The translations under genes and the position numbers were made by a program. This document shows positions 1 to 12,650 of a DNA stretch of 64,000 nucleotides, in pieces. The notes beneath the pieces were generated by a model that saw only the letters and a list, made by a program, of their open reading frames with translations, had not been told where the DNA came from and did not search any database. The DNA comes from Enoplolaimus lenunculus (Eukaryota; Nematoda; Enoplea; Enoplida; Thoracostomopsidae): positions 62,001 through 126,000 of the forward strand of contig JASANG010001730.1 of the NCBI GenBank assembly GCA_030248215.1. Direction: 5' to 3'. The first letter of the stretch is position 1. Each line of letters opens with the position of its first letter.

Positions 1-561
1 AGAGGTCAAAAGGTGCAAGGGCAAAAACACATATTTACATATAAAAGGAATGAAGTATGCATGAGGAACCGGCTGCTAATCTCCAACTTAACTTCGGAGT
101 CCCACAAAATATTACGTCTATAGAAAACAACTCGAGTCTCACTGGAACTGTCAGAAAATCTCTACGGTGATAAAAGTTCAATTTATATCATTATTGTTCA
201 TCTTTGATGTGCACGCCATCGTAGCCTATAATTCATGATTTTGTCTAAAAATAAATTCAACACAGAACGTTTTCTCACATAAAATCCATGCGATAAGAGA
301 CAAACAGCGTACAGCTTACTGTGACAATTCAATGAATTTTAAGCAGTTTTCAGCCCAAAAAGTAATGCGGCTGACTGTCGATTGAAATTCAACAACTTGC
401 TCGATACGGTCTTTTACCACCACTTGTGATCAGATTTATTAAAATTTCACAGCAAAGCAGACAGAACCAGAATAAATTAAAGTCTGGTATCGTATTGTAG
501 CGCAACGGGATGATCGTGTATCCGTATTGTACGGTTTTAAAGAAGACAGGAAGAAAAGTTA
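1..561. other. gene-free stretch at left edge
   Basis: No open frame or recognisable repeat family is visible here. The sequence is AT-rich and unremarkable. It ends at the TA dinucleotide that flanks the first foldback element. Confidence 0.5.
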
Positions 562-782
562 CACTGTAAAAAATGGGGAGTCAAATTGACTCTCTCGGAA
601 ATAGGCTTTTCCTGACTACACAAACTGGGTCAAAATTCGACTCCGCCAGAGTCAAATTCGACTCACTGAGCGATTCAGTGAATTGATTTTGACTCTGGCG
701 GAGTCGAATTTTGACTCCGTTTGTGTAGCCAGGAAAAGCCTATTTCCCAGAGAGTCAATTTGACTCCCCATTTTTTGCAGTG
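562..782. mobile_element. foldback MITE (family P), copy 1
   Basis: A nearly perfect palindrome of about 220 bp. The left arm begins CACTGTAAAAAATGGGGAGT and the right arm ends with its complement, CATTTTTTGCAGTG. Inner arms carry repeated GAGTCAAATTGACTC-type blocks and GGAAATAGGC/GCCTATTTC. A TA dinucleotide lies on both sides, as expected of a Tc1/mariner-type target duplication. There is no coding capacity, so it is a non-autonomous element that could fold into one long hairpin. Three more copies lie at 1348, 26500 and 60198. Assignment to Tc1/mariner rests only on the TA flanks. Confidence 0.85.
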
Positions 783-1001
783 TAGGAATTATGGGCGCCA
801 ATCCCGAGGCGGCTGGGGGATCAGTGATCCCCCTTCACTTTTTGAGCGTAAGACTTATTGGTAGCAGTTTTCGGTATCCCACTTTTGAAAGACAAAAAGT
901 TGACTGGCTTATTAGTGCCAAAACGTCTGACAGGCTCATTTACCGCTATAAAACCAGTGCATTACAGTTCACATAGCAACTTTGTCAATAGGCTACGTAT
1001 A

Positions 1002-1662
1002 CTATAGTGACCCGAATAAGAGGTGGGGACTGATATTTATTTGGCCTCTCTTGAGGATAGCCCACTTGTTATTCGGTTACTGATGTTATTTATTTTTTAC
1101 CCACGCTCCGCCGCCTTTCGTTACTAATATATATCCGGTACTGCAATTATCCGTTAAATTAAACGTTTATTTGTCTTGTGTCAATAGCTTGAGCGATAAT
1201 ACAAGGTTATACTTAGGAAAGTACTTTCAAAATTTAAGTACGCTTTAAAGTTTCGAACTCAAATTATTTGGTCCTGGAGTCATTTATGGTGTACAATTAG
1301 GGTAAATTGACATTTATGGACTCTAATAATAGGGTTTAGGGTCTCTACACTGCAAAAAATGGTGAGTCAAATTGACTCCCGCCGAAATAGGCTCTACGGG
1401 ACTACACAATCTGAGTCAAATTCGACTCCGCCAGAGTCAAACGCGCGACGAAGTGAGTCAAATTTGACTCTGCCGGAGTCGAAATTGACTCATTTTGTGT
1501 AGTCCCGTAGAGCCTATTTCGGAGAGAGTCAATTTGACTCACCGTTTTTTTGCAGTGTATATGCTTACGGACTCTTATTAGGGATACGGACTCCAATTAG
1601 TTCGGACTCAAAATAGGGACCCCCTCTTACTACCCCTCCCCCTCTTATTTGGGTCAATACAG
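1002..1662 (+). mobile_element. TIR element (family E) copy 1, with nested foldback MITE
   Basis: The left end reads CTATAGTGACCCGAATAAGA and the right end CTCTTATTTGGGTCAATACAG, which are inverted repeats of about 20 bp. Interior blocks (TTATTCGGTTAC, ATATATCCGGTACTGCAA, GGACTCTTATTAGGGATACG) recur in the same order in the other copies at 2851, 26250, 58539 and 61923. The unit is about 435-450 bp without insertions and non-coding, so it is a MITE-like element. This copy is longer because foldback element P copy 2 sits inside it. The best preserved copy (61923) is flanked by TA on both sides. Confidence 0.8.
1348..1557. mobile_element. foldback MITE (family P), copy 2, nested in family E
   Basis: A palindrome of about 210 bp starting CACTGCAAAAAATGGTGAGT and ending in its complement, flanked by TA on both sides. 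It interrupts the family E element spanning 1002-1662, so family P moved after this E copy was in place. Confidence 0.88.
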
Positions 1663-2850
1663 TGAGCATATGAAAAGTGAAATATATGCATTTAACAGCT
1701 ATAGCACTTCAAATTCGTGCAAATTCTTTCGGAAAAATGGGCAAAGAAATTTTTAATGTGGTCTCTAGTGGGCAGTAGATTAAATAATCACGGAAACTAA
1801 CGTATAATTGTATTAAAAGAAGGAATAGTAAACTTAAATAAACTTAATATCATATATACCTGAAATGTTTCGTAGTCCAGTGAACACCTACAATCAGTGA
1901 AATATATATGCTCGAAAGAATGCCCCAGATACGTAATTTGGGCAACTTCCCAACATTATTTTCTTTACAATACATATTTTCTTAGAACAAAAATGTTATT
2001 GTTTGGGGAGAAGAAACTTTGCATGCAAATCGTTGCGCATTGGCTAACCTTTGCGAGCCAGCTGACTATCAGTGTTGTGCACCGGCAATGTTCCGGCCGG
2101 GCGGTCACCAGCCATCTCGCCAGAGATATTGACCGGCCAGCCGGCGGGCCAGTAATTGCTAACCACAGAAAAAGCTATTTTCGCCGATCAATGAGGATTT
2201 TGAAAAATCAAAGTAGAAAAAATGGTAATTGCACAATATAATACTGATTAGTATATTATTAAAACAGCAAACATAGCGGGCAAAATATTCAATCAGAAGA
2301 ACCGTTAACAGTATCAAGGATGAAACTAGTATTTTTCGCTTTACTTCATATAAGCTAGGATGTCATCTGCTTGCTGAAATACTATGGTACCGCTTTAAAC
2401 AACAGTGAATAAGGTTTGAGCGAGGTTAATTTCCGTTCAGGTGATAATGTCAATCGTATATGCGGAATTGTTTTTGGCCATATAAGTTTGAAAAACCGTT
2501 CAGTATTAACTCTTCGTTGTGTTTCGATGCTCATAAATATTACACATCTTAGTACACTGCATGCTAATCTGATATTAAAATTGTCTTGCCAGCTCACTAA
2601 ATTGACCTTTTCCGCGGCCTGTAATTAGCAAAGCTGCAAGTAATGCTTCAACGGGCTGCGAAAGCTCGAGTCGCACTTTGAGCGCTGAAAATAGCAAGGT
2701 GCCGTATCGCTATGAATTACCGGAGCAGAGCCACTAATTGGCTTCATAAATTCCCGTCAGTGGGTTATGTATCAGCTTTTTACATTAGAACACAAGCTAA
2801 TTAATAATAAACCCTTTAAGGCAAGAAGTTCTGGAGTTTAAGCATTGTAT
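1663..2850. other. intergenic, one short GC-rich hAT-like element
   Basis: No supported gene. At 2069-2165 a GC-rich block of about 100 bp begins AGTGTTGTGCACCGGC and contains GGCCGG palindromes. Related blocks lie at 18862-18945 and 19728-19803. The beginning resembles the CAG-T-GTTG-type ends of hAT elements, so it may be a very short hAT-type MITE. The remaining sequence shows nothing recognisable. Confidence 0.45.
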
Positions 2851-3282
2851 TGTAGTGGTCCGAATATAAGGGGGTCCCCATTTTGAGTTCGAATGAATAG
2901 GATTCCGTATTTCTAAGAGTCCGTAAAAGCGGATAGAGTCCCTGAACCAGAGTTAGAGTCCATAAATGTCAATTATTCCTAAACGTAGTGCATAAATGAC
3001 CCGTGGACCAAAGATAGTTGAGTTTGAAACTTTAAAGCATAACTAAGTTGTGAAAGTACATTCCTTAGTATAACCTTGCATTATCGATCAAGCTTTTGAT
3101 ACAAGACAAATATATAAACGATTAATTCAATGGCTGGTTGCAACACCGGATATATCAGAAACGAAGTGCGGCGGAGGGTGGGTTAAAAATAAAAAACAGT
3201 CCGTAACCGAACAACAGAGGGATACCGTGTCGAGACGCCAAATATATATCAGTCTCTCACCTCATATTCTGGTCACTAAAGT
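2851..3282 (-). mobile_element. TIR element (family E) copy 2
   Basis: An inverted copy of the element at 1002. It opens TTGTAGTGGTCCGAATATAAG-like and closes with ATTCTGGTCACTAAAG. Internal blocks CGGACTC, CCGGATATATC and CAGTCCGTAACCGAA appear as reverse complements in the expected order. It is diverged and non-coding. Confidence 0.75.
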
Positions 3283-3608
3283 CTTGTCGCCAGATGGAAA
3301 CATTTTTTAAATTAGCATCATGATTCAACATATCCTTTTCGCGATAATTAAGATTGAGTTTTCCAAAAATTTTAGCTTAGACTTTGTGTTGAATGAAAGA
3401 TTTCATAAAACGTTCTAAGCTGTTTACAATACATGTTCCTTTGAAAACTGTCGCTAGCGAAATCAGGAATCACCGCCCTAAACCAATGAGACAATAGCAA
3501 ACTTTCTGAAGTTATGTTGATCTTTTAAACAGATTATTAATTCAAGTTTTCGGTAAGTCAACCAATATTTCTGTTATAGCGATCATAGGTTAATTTTCAA
3601 CTCAACGA

Positions 3609-3721
3609 ATCTTGGGACTCTATCGACATACGGACTCTTATTAGGGATACGGACTGCTATTTTTTCGGATTCAAAATCGGGACCCCCTCTTATTACATTC
3701 TTCTTATTCGGGTCAATACAG
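3609..3721 (+). mobile_element. TIR element (family E), right-end fragment
   Basis: Only the last ~110 bp of family E is present, from GGGACTCTATCGAC through GGACTCTTATTAGGGATACG to the terminal TTATTCGGGTCAATACAG. The left part of this copy is missing. Confidence 0.7.
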
Positions 3722-4640
3722 TAATGAAATATTGACATCTAGTACTATTCATTAGTTGTTAGATTGAATATAAAGAATTTATTTGCCGTCCATCCGCTAA
3801 AGATGAGAAACGCTGTATAACAGTTTTTACTTCAAGCTAGCTTAAGTATTTTTAATAAACGCAGAAAGACGTCAGCTTGCCTAATAACCTATTGACGGTT
3901 TCATAAATGTCTCATGTGAATTCTGATGTTGCGTTGGTTTGTCGAAGAGCGAATCATCAGTAAACAAAATAACCATATATTAGCAAGAGCTCGGCAAGCA
4001 GCTCAAAAGACTACTGCTTACACCATTGACATTCCTTCAATAAAGGCCGACTGCCTTGACAATGGGAAATTGTTTTGAACACTCTGCTATTTATATGACC
4101 CTTTACGTTTAGACAAATTATGACAAATTGTAAACAAGCATTGTAATTTCAAGACAGAACCCACATGTTAGGCTGCGGCCTTAACGTCACTAAGTATATC
4201 CTAGCAATTAAGCTTATGCATTTAGTGCTCCTGATGTTGGATACAGATATAAGCTTGCTTCTAACAGCTTTAAGTCCAGCCAGCTGCATCTGAATCCTCC
4301 GCAATAAATTGCAGTACCTGACATTTCTTGTTTAGTGATATATTAATGCATGCACAATAGTTTTTAATATTGTATATTTTTTTATTATATATTATATATA
4401 ATACATCTGATGGACAAATTCGCAACAATAGAGCTTATTTGAAGCATGAAAAACAAATTATTTCAGGTAACAGAGTACTTAGATATATTCTCAGTATTCA
4501 CTGTTACAGGTAGCCAAAGCAATTTTTGTTCTAATATGTCGGAAAATACGATAACTTCAAAGTTTTGTTGCAACAATAACGACTATGTTCCCGTTGTCGG
4601 TAAATGCTACAGGTTACGATGTATTTTTTGCAACGGCAAT
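3722..4640. other. intergenic, no gene seen
   Basis: About 0.9 kb with no open frame that looks coding. It includes a TA-rich run near 4370-4400. No repeat family shared with the rest of the window was recognised. Confidence 0.5.
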
Positions 4641-4945
4641 TTGCTGCCCTCTGGCACAACGTAAACTTTCAGCCTACGCCACGCAGAGGCTCACTTTCTA
4701 GGCTTAGGCCTTGGCCCATATTTTCGAATTTGTGCAGCACTTATCACCAGTTACTGAAAAGTCTTGTAATTTTCGAACCATTGAATGCTAAAGTTCAAAT
4801 TCAGCAAATTTTCGCATTTGGTTTGCCCTTTCGTCAGTTCGAAACCCTATCACTAGCTGATTATAGGTGCTATACGCATTTGACACCATTGAACTTAGAC
4901 AGACATACATGCTTACCTGTTGGCTTAGGCTTAGCTTGAGCTTGT
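4640..4945. mobile_element. MITE family C copy, flanked by TTAGGC-element pieces
   Basis: Family C (about 190-220 bp) starts GGCCCATATTTTCGAAT, continues with a CACTTATCACCAGTTA block and ends with the inverted match CTGATTATAGGTGCTATACGCATTTG. The core here is about 4708-4890. On both sides are short TTAGGC-bearing pieces (TAGGCTTAGGCC just left, GGCTTAGGCTTAGCTTG just right). This arrangement suggests that family C inserted into a TTAGGC element, but that order is inference. Confidence 0.6.
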
Positions 4946-5362
4946 ATTTAGGAAAACAGTACACAGAAATGTAGGATGTGTTTTTTTCTATCGAATTAAC
5001 ACAATTTTTGAAGAAAAAATAAGTACCAAGTATTAAAAACAACACCGTGAGAATGACAATTCGCATAGTGTGTAGTTTCTAAAACAGTGTTGATTAATAC
5101 TGTGGAAAGATACTGGGTTTTCTATAAATCGAACTTTGACACTTAAAACCAGAACGACCTCATTGGTTACAAGTTTCAAGTTTCTGATCACTGGCCCTGT
5201 ATCAATTATAATGTGCCTTTGCCAAGTAACCATAACCTTACAATAATTGCAGTAATTGTCTAAAATAATGTACGCCGTGATTAAAACGGCTCATGTAAAG
5301 ATTGGGCATTAAATATAAACCACAGTATCAGTCTTGTTACAAGCCAGGCATTGCAGAAAAAT
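4946..5362. other. intergenic, no gene seen
   Basis: About 0.4 kb of unique-looking AT-rich sequence between the family C copy and the satellite array. No supported gene. Confidence 0.45.
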
Positions 5363-8300
5363 AAAAGCTTCTTTTGAACATCACAGAAGTCAGCTATTTT
5401 TATGCTGAAAACTTTGATTTTTTCTAAAATTCAACAATAAAGCAAACGCTGCAATTGTAGTGCTTGAATAGATACTGTCAAGCTACTTTTGAACATCGCA
5501 GAAGTCAGCTATTTTTATGCTGAAAACTTTGATTTTTTCTAAAATTCAACAATAAAGCAAACGCTGCAATTGTAGTGCTTGAATAGATACTGTCAAGCTA
5601 CTTTTGAACATCGCAGAAGTCAGCTATTTTTATGCTGAAAACTTTGATTTTTTCTAAAATTCAACAATAAAGCAAACGCTGCAATTGTAGTGCTTGAATA
5701 GATACTGTCAAGCTACTTTTGAACATCGCAGAAGTCAGCTATTTTTATGCTGAAAACTTTGATTTTTTCTAAAATTCAACAATAAAGCAAACGCTGCAAT
5801 TGTAGTGCTTGAATAGATACTGTCAAGCTACTTTTGAACATCGCAGAAGTCAGCTATTTTTATGCTGAAATCTTTGATTTTTTCTAAAATTCAACAATAA
5901 AGCAAACGCTGCAATTGTAGTGCTTGAATAGATACTGTCAAGCTACTTTTGAACATCGCAGAAGTCAGCTATTTTTATGCTGAAAACTTTGATTTTAAAT
6001 TCAACAATAAAGCAAACGCTGCAATTGTAGTGCTTGAATAGATACTGTCAAGCTACTTTTGAACATCGCAGAAGTCAGCTATTTTTATGCTGAAAACTTT
6101 GATTTTTTCTAAAATTCAACAATAAAGCAAACGCTGCAATTGTAGTGCTTGAATAGATACTGTCAAGCTACTTTTGAACATCGCAGAAGTCAGCTATTTT
6201 TATGCTGAAAACTTTGATTTTTTCTAAAATTCAACAATAAAGCAAACGCTGCAATTGTAGTGCTTGAATAGATACTGTCAACTCTTTTGACATCGCAGAA
6301 GTCAGCTATTTTTATGCTGAAAACTTTGATTTTTTCTAAAATTCAACAATAAAGCAAACGCTGCAATTGTAGTGCTTGAATAGATACTGTCAAGCTCTTT
6401 TGAACATCGCAGAAGTCAGCTATTTTTATGCTGAAACTTTGATTTTTTCTAAAATTCAACAATAAAGCAAACGCTGCAATTGTAGTCTTGAATAGATACT
6501 GTCAAGCTACTTTTGAACATCGCAGAAGTCAGCTATTTTTATGCTGAAAACTTTGATTTTTTCTAAAATTCAACAATAAAGCAAACGCTGCAATTGTAGT
6601 GCTTGAATAGATACTGTCAAGCTACTTTTGAACATCGCAGAAGTCAGCTATTTTTATGCTGAAAACTTTGATTTTTTCTAAAATTCAACAATAAAGCACG
6701 CTGCAATTGTAGTTGATAGATACTGTCAAGCTACTTATGTTTTTTTTACTATTGAACATCGCAGAAGTCAGCTATTTTTATGCTGAAAACTTTGATTTTT
6801 TCTAAAATTCAACAATAAAGCAACGCTGCAATTGTAGTGCTTGAATAGATACTGTCAAGCTACTTTTGACATCGCAGAAGTCAGCTATTTTTATGCTGAA
6901 AACTTTGATTTTTTCTAAAATTCAACAATAAAGCAAACGCTGCAATTGTAGTGCTTGAATAGATACTGTCAAGCTACTTTTGAACATCGCAGAAGTCAGC
7001 TATTTTTATGCTGAAAACTTTGATTTTTTCTAAAATTCAACAATAAAGCAAACGCTGCAATTGTAGTGCTTGAATAGATACTGTCAAGCTACTTTTGAAC
7101 ATCGCAGAAGTCAGCTATTTTTATGCTGAAAACTTTGATTTTTTCTAAAATTCAACAATAAAGCAAACGCTGCAATTGTAGTGCTTGAATAGATACTGTC
7201 AAGCTACTTTTGACATAGAGTGTTTTTTATTAATTTATTTTTTTTATTCAACAATAAACAACGCTCATTGTAGTGCTTGATAGTACTGTCAAGCTACTTT
7301 TGACATCGCAGAGTCAGCTATTTTTATGCTGAAAACTTTGATTTTTTCTAAAATTCAACAATAAAGCACGCTGCATTGTAGTGCTTAATAGATACTGTCA
7401 GCTACTTTTGACCATCAAAGTCAGCTATTTTTATGCTGAAAACTTTGATTTTTTCTAAAATTCAACAATAGCACGCTGCAAATGTAGTGCTTGAATAGAT
7501 ACTGTCAAGCTACTTTTGAACATCGCAGAAGTCAGCTATTTTTATGCTGAAAACTTTGATTTTTTCTAAAATTCAACAATAAAGCAAACGCTGCAATTGT
7601 AGTGCTTGAATAGATACTGTCAGCTACTTTTGAACATCGCAGAAGTCAGCTATTTTTATGCTGAAAACTTAGATTTTTTCTAACATACATCATTAACGCA
7701 ATAGCTGCTATTTTAGTTCTTGAATAGATACTGTCAAGCTACTTTTGAACATCGCAGAAGTCAGCTATTTTTATGCTGAAAACTTTGATTTTTTCTAAAA
7801 TTCAACAATAAAGCAAACGCTCAATTGTAGTCTTGAATAGATACTGTCAAGCTACTTTGTATTTTGAACATCGCAGAAGTCAGCTATTTTTATGCTGAAA
7901 ACTTTTGATTTTTTTCTAAAATTCAACAAAAAAGCAAACGCGCAATCGTAGTGCTTGAAGATAGACTGTCAAGCTACTTTTGAACATCGCAGAAGTCAGC
8001 TATTTTTATGCTGAAAACTTTTATTTTTTTTAAATTCAATAAAGCAAACGCTGCAATTGTAGTGCTTAAAAAAGATACTGTCATTGAGCTACTTATGAAC
8101 GAAATCGCAGAAGTCAGCTATTTTTATGCTGAAAACTTTGATTTTTTCTAAAATTCAACAATAAAGCAAACGCTGCGAATTGTAGTGCTTAAAATAGATA
8201 CTGTCAAGCTACTTTTGAACATCGCAGAAGTCAGCTATTTTTATGCTAAAAACTCCCCCCTTGATTTTTCTAAAATTAACAAAAAGCAAACATTTTTAAA

Positions 8301-11300
8301 AACTTAACACTTTTAAACTTTTTTTTTTTATTTTTTTTTCTAAAATTCAACAATAAAGCAAACGCTGCAATTGTAGTGCTTGAATAGATACTGTCAAGCT
8401 ACTTTTGAACATCGCAGAAGTCAGCCCCCCTTATTTTTTATGCTGAAAACTTTGATTTTTTTTTAAAATTCAACAATAAAGCAAACGCTGCAATTGTAGT
8501 GCTTGAATAGATACTGTCAAGCTACTTTTGAACATCGCAGAAGTCAGCTATTTTTATGCTGAAAACTTTGATTTTTTCTAAAATTCAACAATAAAGCAAA
8601 CGCTGCAATTGTAGTGCTTGAATAGATACTGTCAAGCTACTTTTGAACATCGCAGAAGTCAGCTATTTTTATGCTGAAAACTTTTAATTTTTTCTAAAAT
8701 TCAACAATAAAGCAAACGCTGCAATTGTAGTACTTCGGAATAGATACTGTTCATGATATCTCGTCGTACTTTTGAACATCGCAGAAGTCAGCTATTTTTA
8801 TGCTGAAATCCCACCCCAAAACTCAAGCACTCAACACCAAAGCGCTTTGATTTTTTTCTGAGAAAATTCTAAACAATAAAGCAAACGCTGCAATTGTAGT
8901 GCTTGAATAGATACTGTCAAGCTACTTTTGAACATCGCAGAAGTCAGCTATTTTTATGCTGAAAACTTTGATTTTTTCTAAAATTCAACAATAAAGCAAA
9001 CGCTGCAATTGTAGTGCTTGAATAGATACTGTCAAGCTACTTTTGAACATCGCAGAAGTCAGCTATTTTTATGCTGAAAACTTTGATTTTTTCTAAAATT
9101 CAACAATAAAGCAAACGCTGCAATTGTAGTGCTTGAATAGATACTGTCAAGCTACTTTTGAACATCGCAGAAGTCAGCTATTTTTATGCTGAAATCTTTA
9201 TTTTTTCTAAAATTCCTAGCCGCTGCTGTCGGCTCATGGCTGTCGTTTCTTTAACGTCGAAGGCGTTTTTATGATTTTTTTCTCAAATTCAAAAAGCAAA
9301 TCTATAAATTCTGTCAAGATATCAAGAAGTGCAAGTCAACAATAAAGCAACGCGGGTAAGCAGCACTTAAACGCGGTCTCTAGCATTTTTAGCAAAATTT
9401 TTATTTTGAAAATTCAACAATAAGCAACGCATAACACACACTGCAATTTTAGTGCTAAAATTCAACAATAAGCAACGCTGCGATTGTCTATTGTAGTGAA
9501 TTATGGATACTGTCAAGCTACTTTTTTGGACATCGCAGAGTCGCTTTTAGCAAAATTTTTTCTAAATTCAACAGAAGAAACGCGCGGCTATAGAACGTCA
9601 GCACTTAACATCGCAAAGTCAGCTTTTTAGCAAAACTTATTTTCTAAAATTCAACAAAAAAGAAACGCGGAATTGGAGGTCTTGAGAGAACCGTCCAAGC
9701 TACTTTTGACATTGGATAAGTCAGCTATTTTTTATGCTGAAAACTTTGATTTTTTCTAAAATTCAACAATAAAGCAAACGCTGCAATTGTAGTGCTTGAA
9801 TAGATATCTGTCAAGCTACTTTTGAACATCGCAGAAGTCAGCTATTTTTTATGCTGAAAACTTTGATTTTTTCTAAAATTCAACAATAAAGCAAACGCTG
9901 CAATTGTAGTGCTTGAATAGATACTGTCAAGCTACTCATCGCAAGTCAGCGGTTATGCTAAATCTTTATTTTTTCTAAATTCAACAAAAAGCAAACACTG
10001 CAATTGCTGCATACTTGAATCATACTGTAGCTATTTGAACATCTGCAGAAGTCAGCTATTTTTTATGCTGAAAACTTTGATTTTTCTCTAAAATTCAACA
10101 ATAAAGCAAAACGCTGCAATTGTAGTGCTTAAGAATAGATACTGTCAAGCTACTTTTGAACATCGCAGAAGTCAGCTATTTTTATGCTGAAAACTTTGAT
10201 TTTTTTCTAAAATTCAACAATAAAGCGAAACGCTGCAATTGTAGTGCTTGAATAGATACTGTCAAGCTACTTTTGAACATCGCAGAAGTCAGCTATTTTT
10301 ATGCTGAAAACTTTGATTTTTTCTAAAATTCAACAATAAAGCAAACGCTGCAATTGTAGTGCTTGAATAGAACGTCGAGCTCTGAACATCGCAGAAGTCA
10401 GCTATTTTTCTGAAAACTTTGATTTTTCTAAAATTCAACAATAAAGCAAACGCGCAATTGAGTGCTTGATAGATACTGTCAAGCTACTTTTGAACATCGC
10501 AGAAGTCAGCTATTTTTTATGCTGAAAGACTTTGATTTTTTCTAAAATTCAACAATAAAGCAAACGCTGCAATTGTAGTGCTTGAATAGAAAACCTAGCT
10601 TACATACGTCAAGCTCAACTACAAAATAAACATAACAGAATACTCACAGAAAGTCAGTCTATTTATTCATGCTGAAAGACTTTTGATTTTTTCTAAAATT
10701 CAACAATAAAGCAAACGCTGCAATTGTAGTGCTTGAATGAGATACTGTCAAGCTACTTTTGAACATCGCAGAAGTCAGCTATTTTTATGCTGAAAACTTT
10801 GATTTTTTCTAAAATTCAACAATAAAGCAAACGCTGCAATTGTAGTAGCTTTGAATAGATACTGTCAAGCTACTTTTGAACATCGCAGAAGTCAGCTATT
10901 TTTATGCTGAAATCTTTGATTTTTTTCTAAAATTCAACGAATAAAGCAAACGCTGCAATTGTAGTGCTTGAATAGATACTGTCAAGCTACTTTTGAACAT
11001 CGCAGAAGTCACTCCCGCCGCGCGCCGGCCCCGCAGCTATTTTTATGCTGAAAACTTTGATTTTTTCTAAAATTCAACAATAAAGCAAACGCTGCAATTG
11101 TAGTGCTTTTGAATAGATACTGTCGTGCTTGACATGCAGGAAGCTACTTTTGAAAATCGCACAAAACACTGTTTTTTTTACTTTGCTCTCGGAAGTGATT
11201 CACCTTTTGATTTTTTCTAAAATTCAACAATAAAGCAAACGCTGCAATTGTAGTGCTTGAATAGATACTGTCAAGCTACTTTTGAACATCGCAGAAGTCA

Positions 11301-12326
11301 GCTATTTTTTATGCTGAAAACTTTGATTTTTTCTAAAATTCAACAATAAAGCAAACGCTGCAATTGTAGTGCTTAAAACTGTCAAGCTATACAGGCAAAA
11401 TCACAGCGCAAACATCAAAATCAACAAAAAGAAACGCGCAGAGGGTTGAATAGATACTGTCAAGCTACTTTTGAACATCGCAGAAGTCAGCTATTTTTAT
11501 GCTGAAAACTTTGATTTTTTTCTAAAAATTCAACAATAAAGCAAACGCTGCAATTGTAGTGCTTGAATAGATACTGTCAAGCTACTTTTGAACATCGCAG
11601 AAGTCAGCTATTTTTATGCTGAAAACTTTGATTTTTTCTAAAATTCAACAATAAAGCAAACGCTGCAATTGTATTCTTTAAATAGATACTGTCAAGCTTC
11701 TTTTGAACATCGCAGAAGTCAGCTATTTTATGTATACTAATCTTTGCTTGAGCAGATACTGTCAAGCTACTTTTGAACATCGCAGAAGTCAGCTATTCTA
11801 AGCGAAATTTATTTTTTCTAAAATTCAACAATAAAGCAAACGCTGCAATTGTAGTGTCTTGAATAGATACTGTCAAGCTACTTTATGAACATCACAGAAG
11901 TCAGCTATTTTTATGCTGAAAACTTTGATTTTTTCTAAAATTCAACAATAAAGCAAACGCTGCAATTGTAAGTGCTTGAATTGCTTATATCTGTCAAGCT
12001 ACTTTTGAACATCGCAGAAGTCACTATTTTTGCTAAAACCTCTTTTTTCTATACTACAACAATACAACCACCGCAACTGCTTTTTCTTCTTCACGCACGC
12101 TCCGCCTTACACACGCTGCACTTAAAATTCAACAAAGCACGCCTAGTGCTTGAATAGATTTTCTAAAATTCAACAAAAAGCAAACGTGCTGTATCTGTTC
12201 GATAACTGTCAAGCTTCTTTTGAACATCACAGAAGTCAGCTATTTTTATGCTGAAAACTTTGATTTTTTCTAAAATTCAACAATAAAGCAAACGCTGCAA
12301 TTGTAGTGCTTGAATAGATACTGTCA
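5363..12326. repeat. 115-bp satellite array
   Basis: Head-to-tail tandem repeat with a period of exactly 115 bp in the clean part (unit starts AGCTACTTTTGAACATCGC at 5481, 5596 and 5711). Other fixed blocks are GAAGTCAGCTATTTTTATG, AACAATAAAGCAAACGCTG and CAATTGTAGTGCTTGAATAG. About sixty units fill ~7 kb. Units at 5366-6280 are almost identical. From about 6280 onward clean units alternate with ones full of small insertions and deletions and with short foreign-looking inserts (9217-9265, 11012-11036). No conserved open frame survives through units. It could be a centromeric-type or other heterochromatic satellite, but a single array does not settle that. Confidence 0.95.
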
Positions 12327-12429
12327 GTTATAGAGATTGGCAAGATGTGAATTATTTACGTCCGTTTGCGCATAAATTAATACTATCGCTATTTTGAGTT
12401 AAAACATTTTTAAATTTAAGAAAATATCA

Positions 12430-12650
12430 GGCTCGTAGCGGGCCGGTAGACAAAGCGAGGCCAGGGGGTTCAGCACCCCTGGAAAAAATTTGGCCACCCC
12501 AGAAAATTTTCATCTTGTCTGGAAAAAATTTGGCCACCCCAGAAAATTTTCATCTTGTCTGCAAGTCATTAAAAACCCTTGAATGCCCCTCTTGAAAATT
12601 TTTAGCCCCACTAACAAGCCGAGCCAGCTACGAATTGGAACTAAACGCTA
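12430..12650. mobile_element. family D element with internal 40-bp duplication
   Basis: The element runs from GGCTCGTAGCGGGCCGG to GCCGAGCCAGCTACGAATT, which are imperfect inverted repeats. Inside it a 40-bp segment (CTGGAAAAAATTTGGCCACC and following) is present twice in direct tandem at 12479-12518 and 12519-12558. Related pieces ending in CCGGCTACCGGCCTG-like sequence are at 17085-17270, 19925-20040, 31236-31345, 31745-31915 and 39285-39440. It has no coding capacity. Confidence 0.55.

Noticed and set aside
11972-12157. Open frame inside the satellite array
   Set aside because: It runs through one of the scrambled satellite units and is not repeated in others.
5363-12326. Possible CRISPR array (regular repeats)
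   Set aside because: The whole 115-bp unit repeats with no unique spacers, and the window is eukaryotic.
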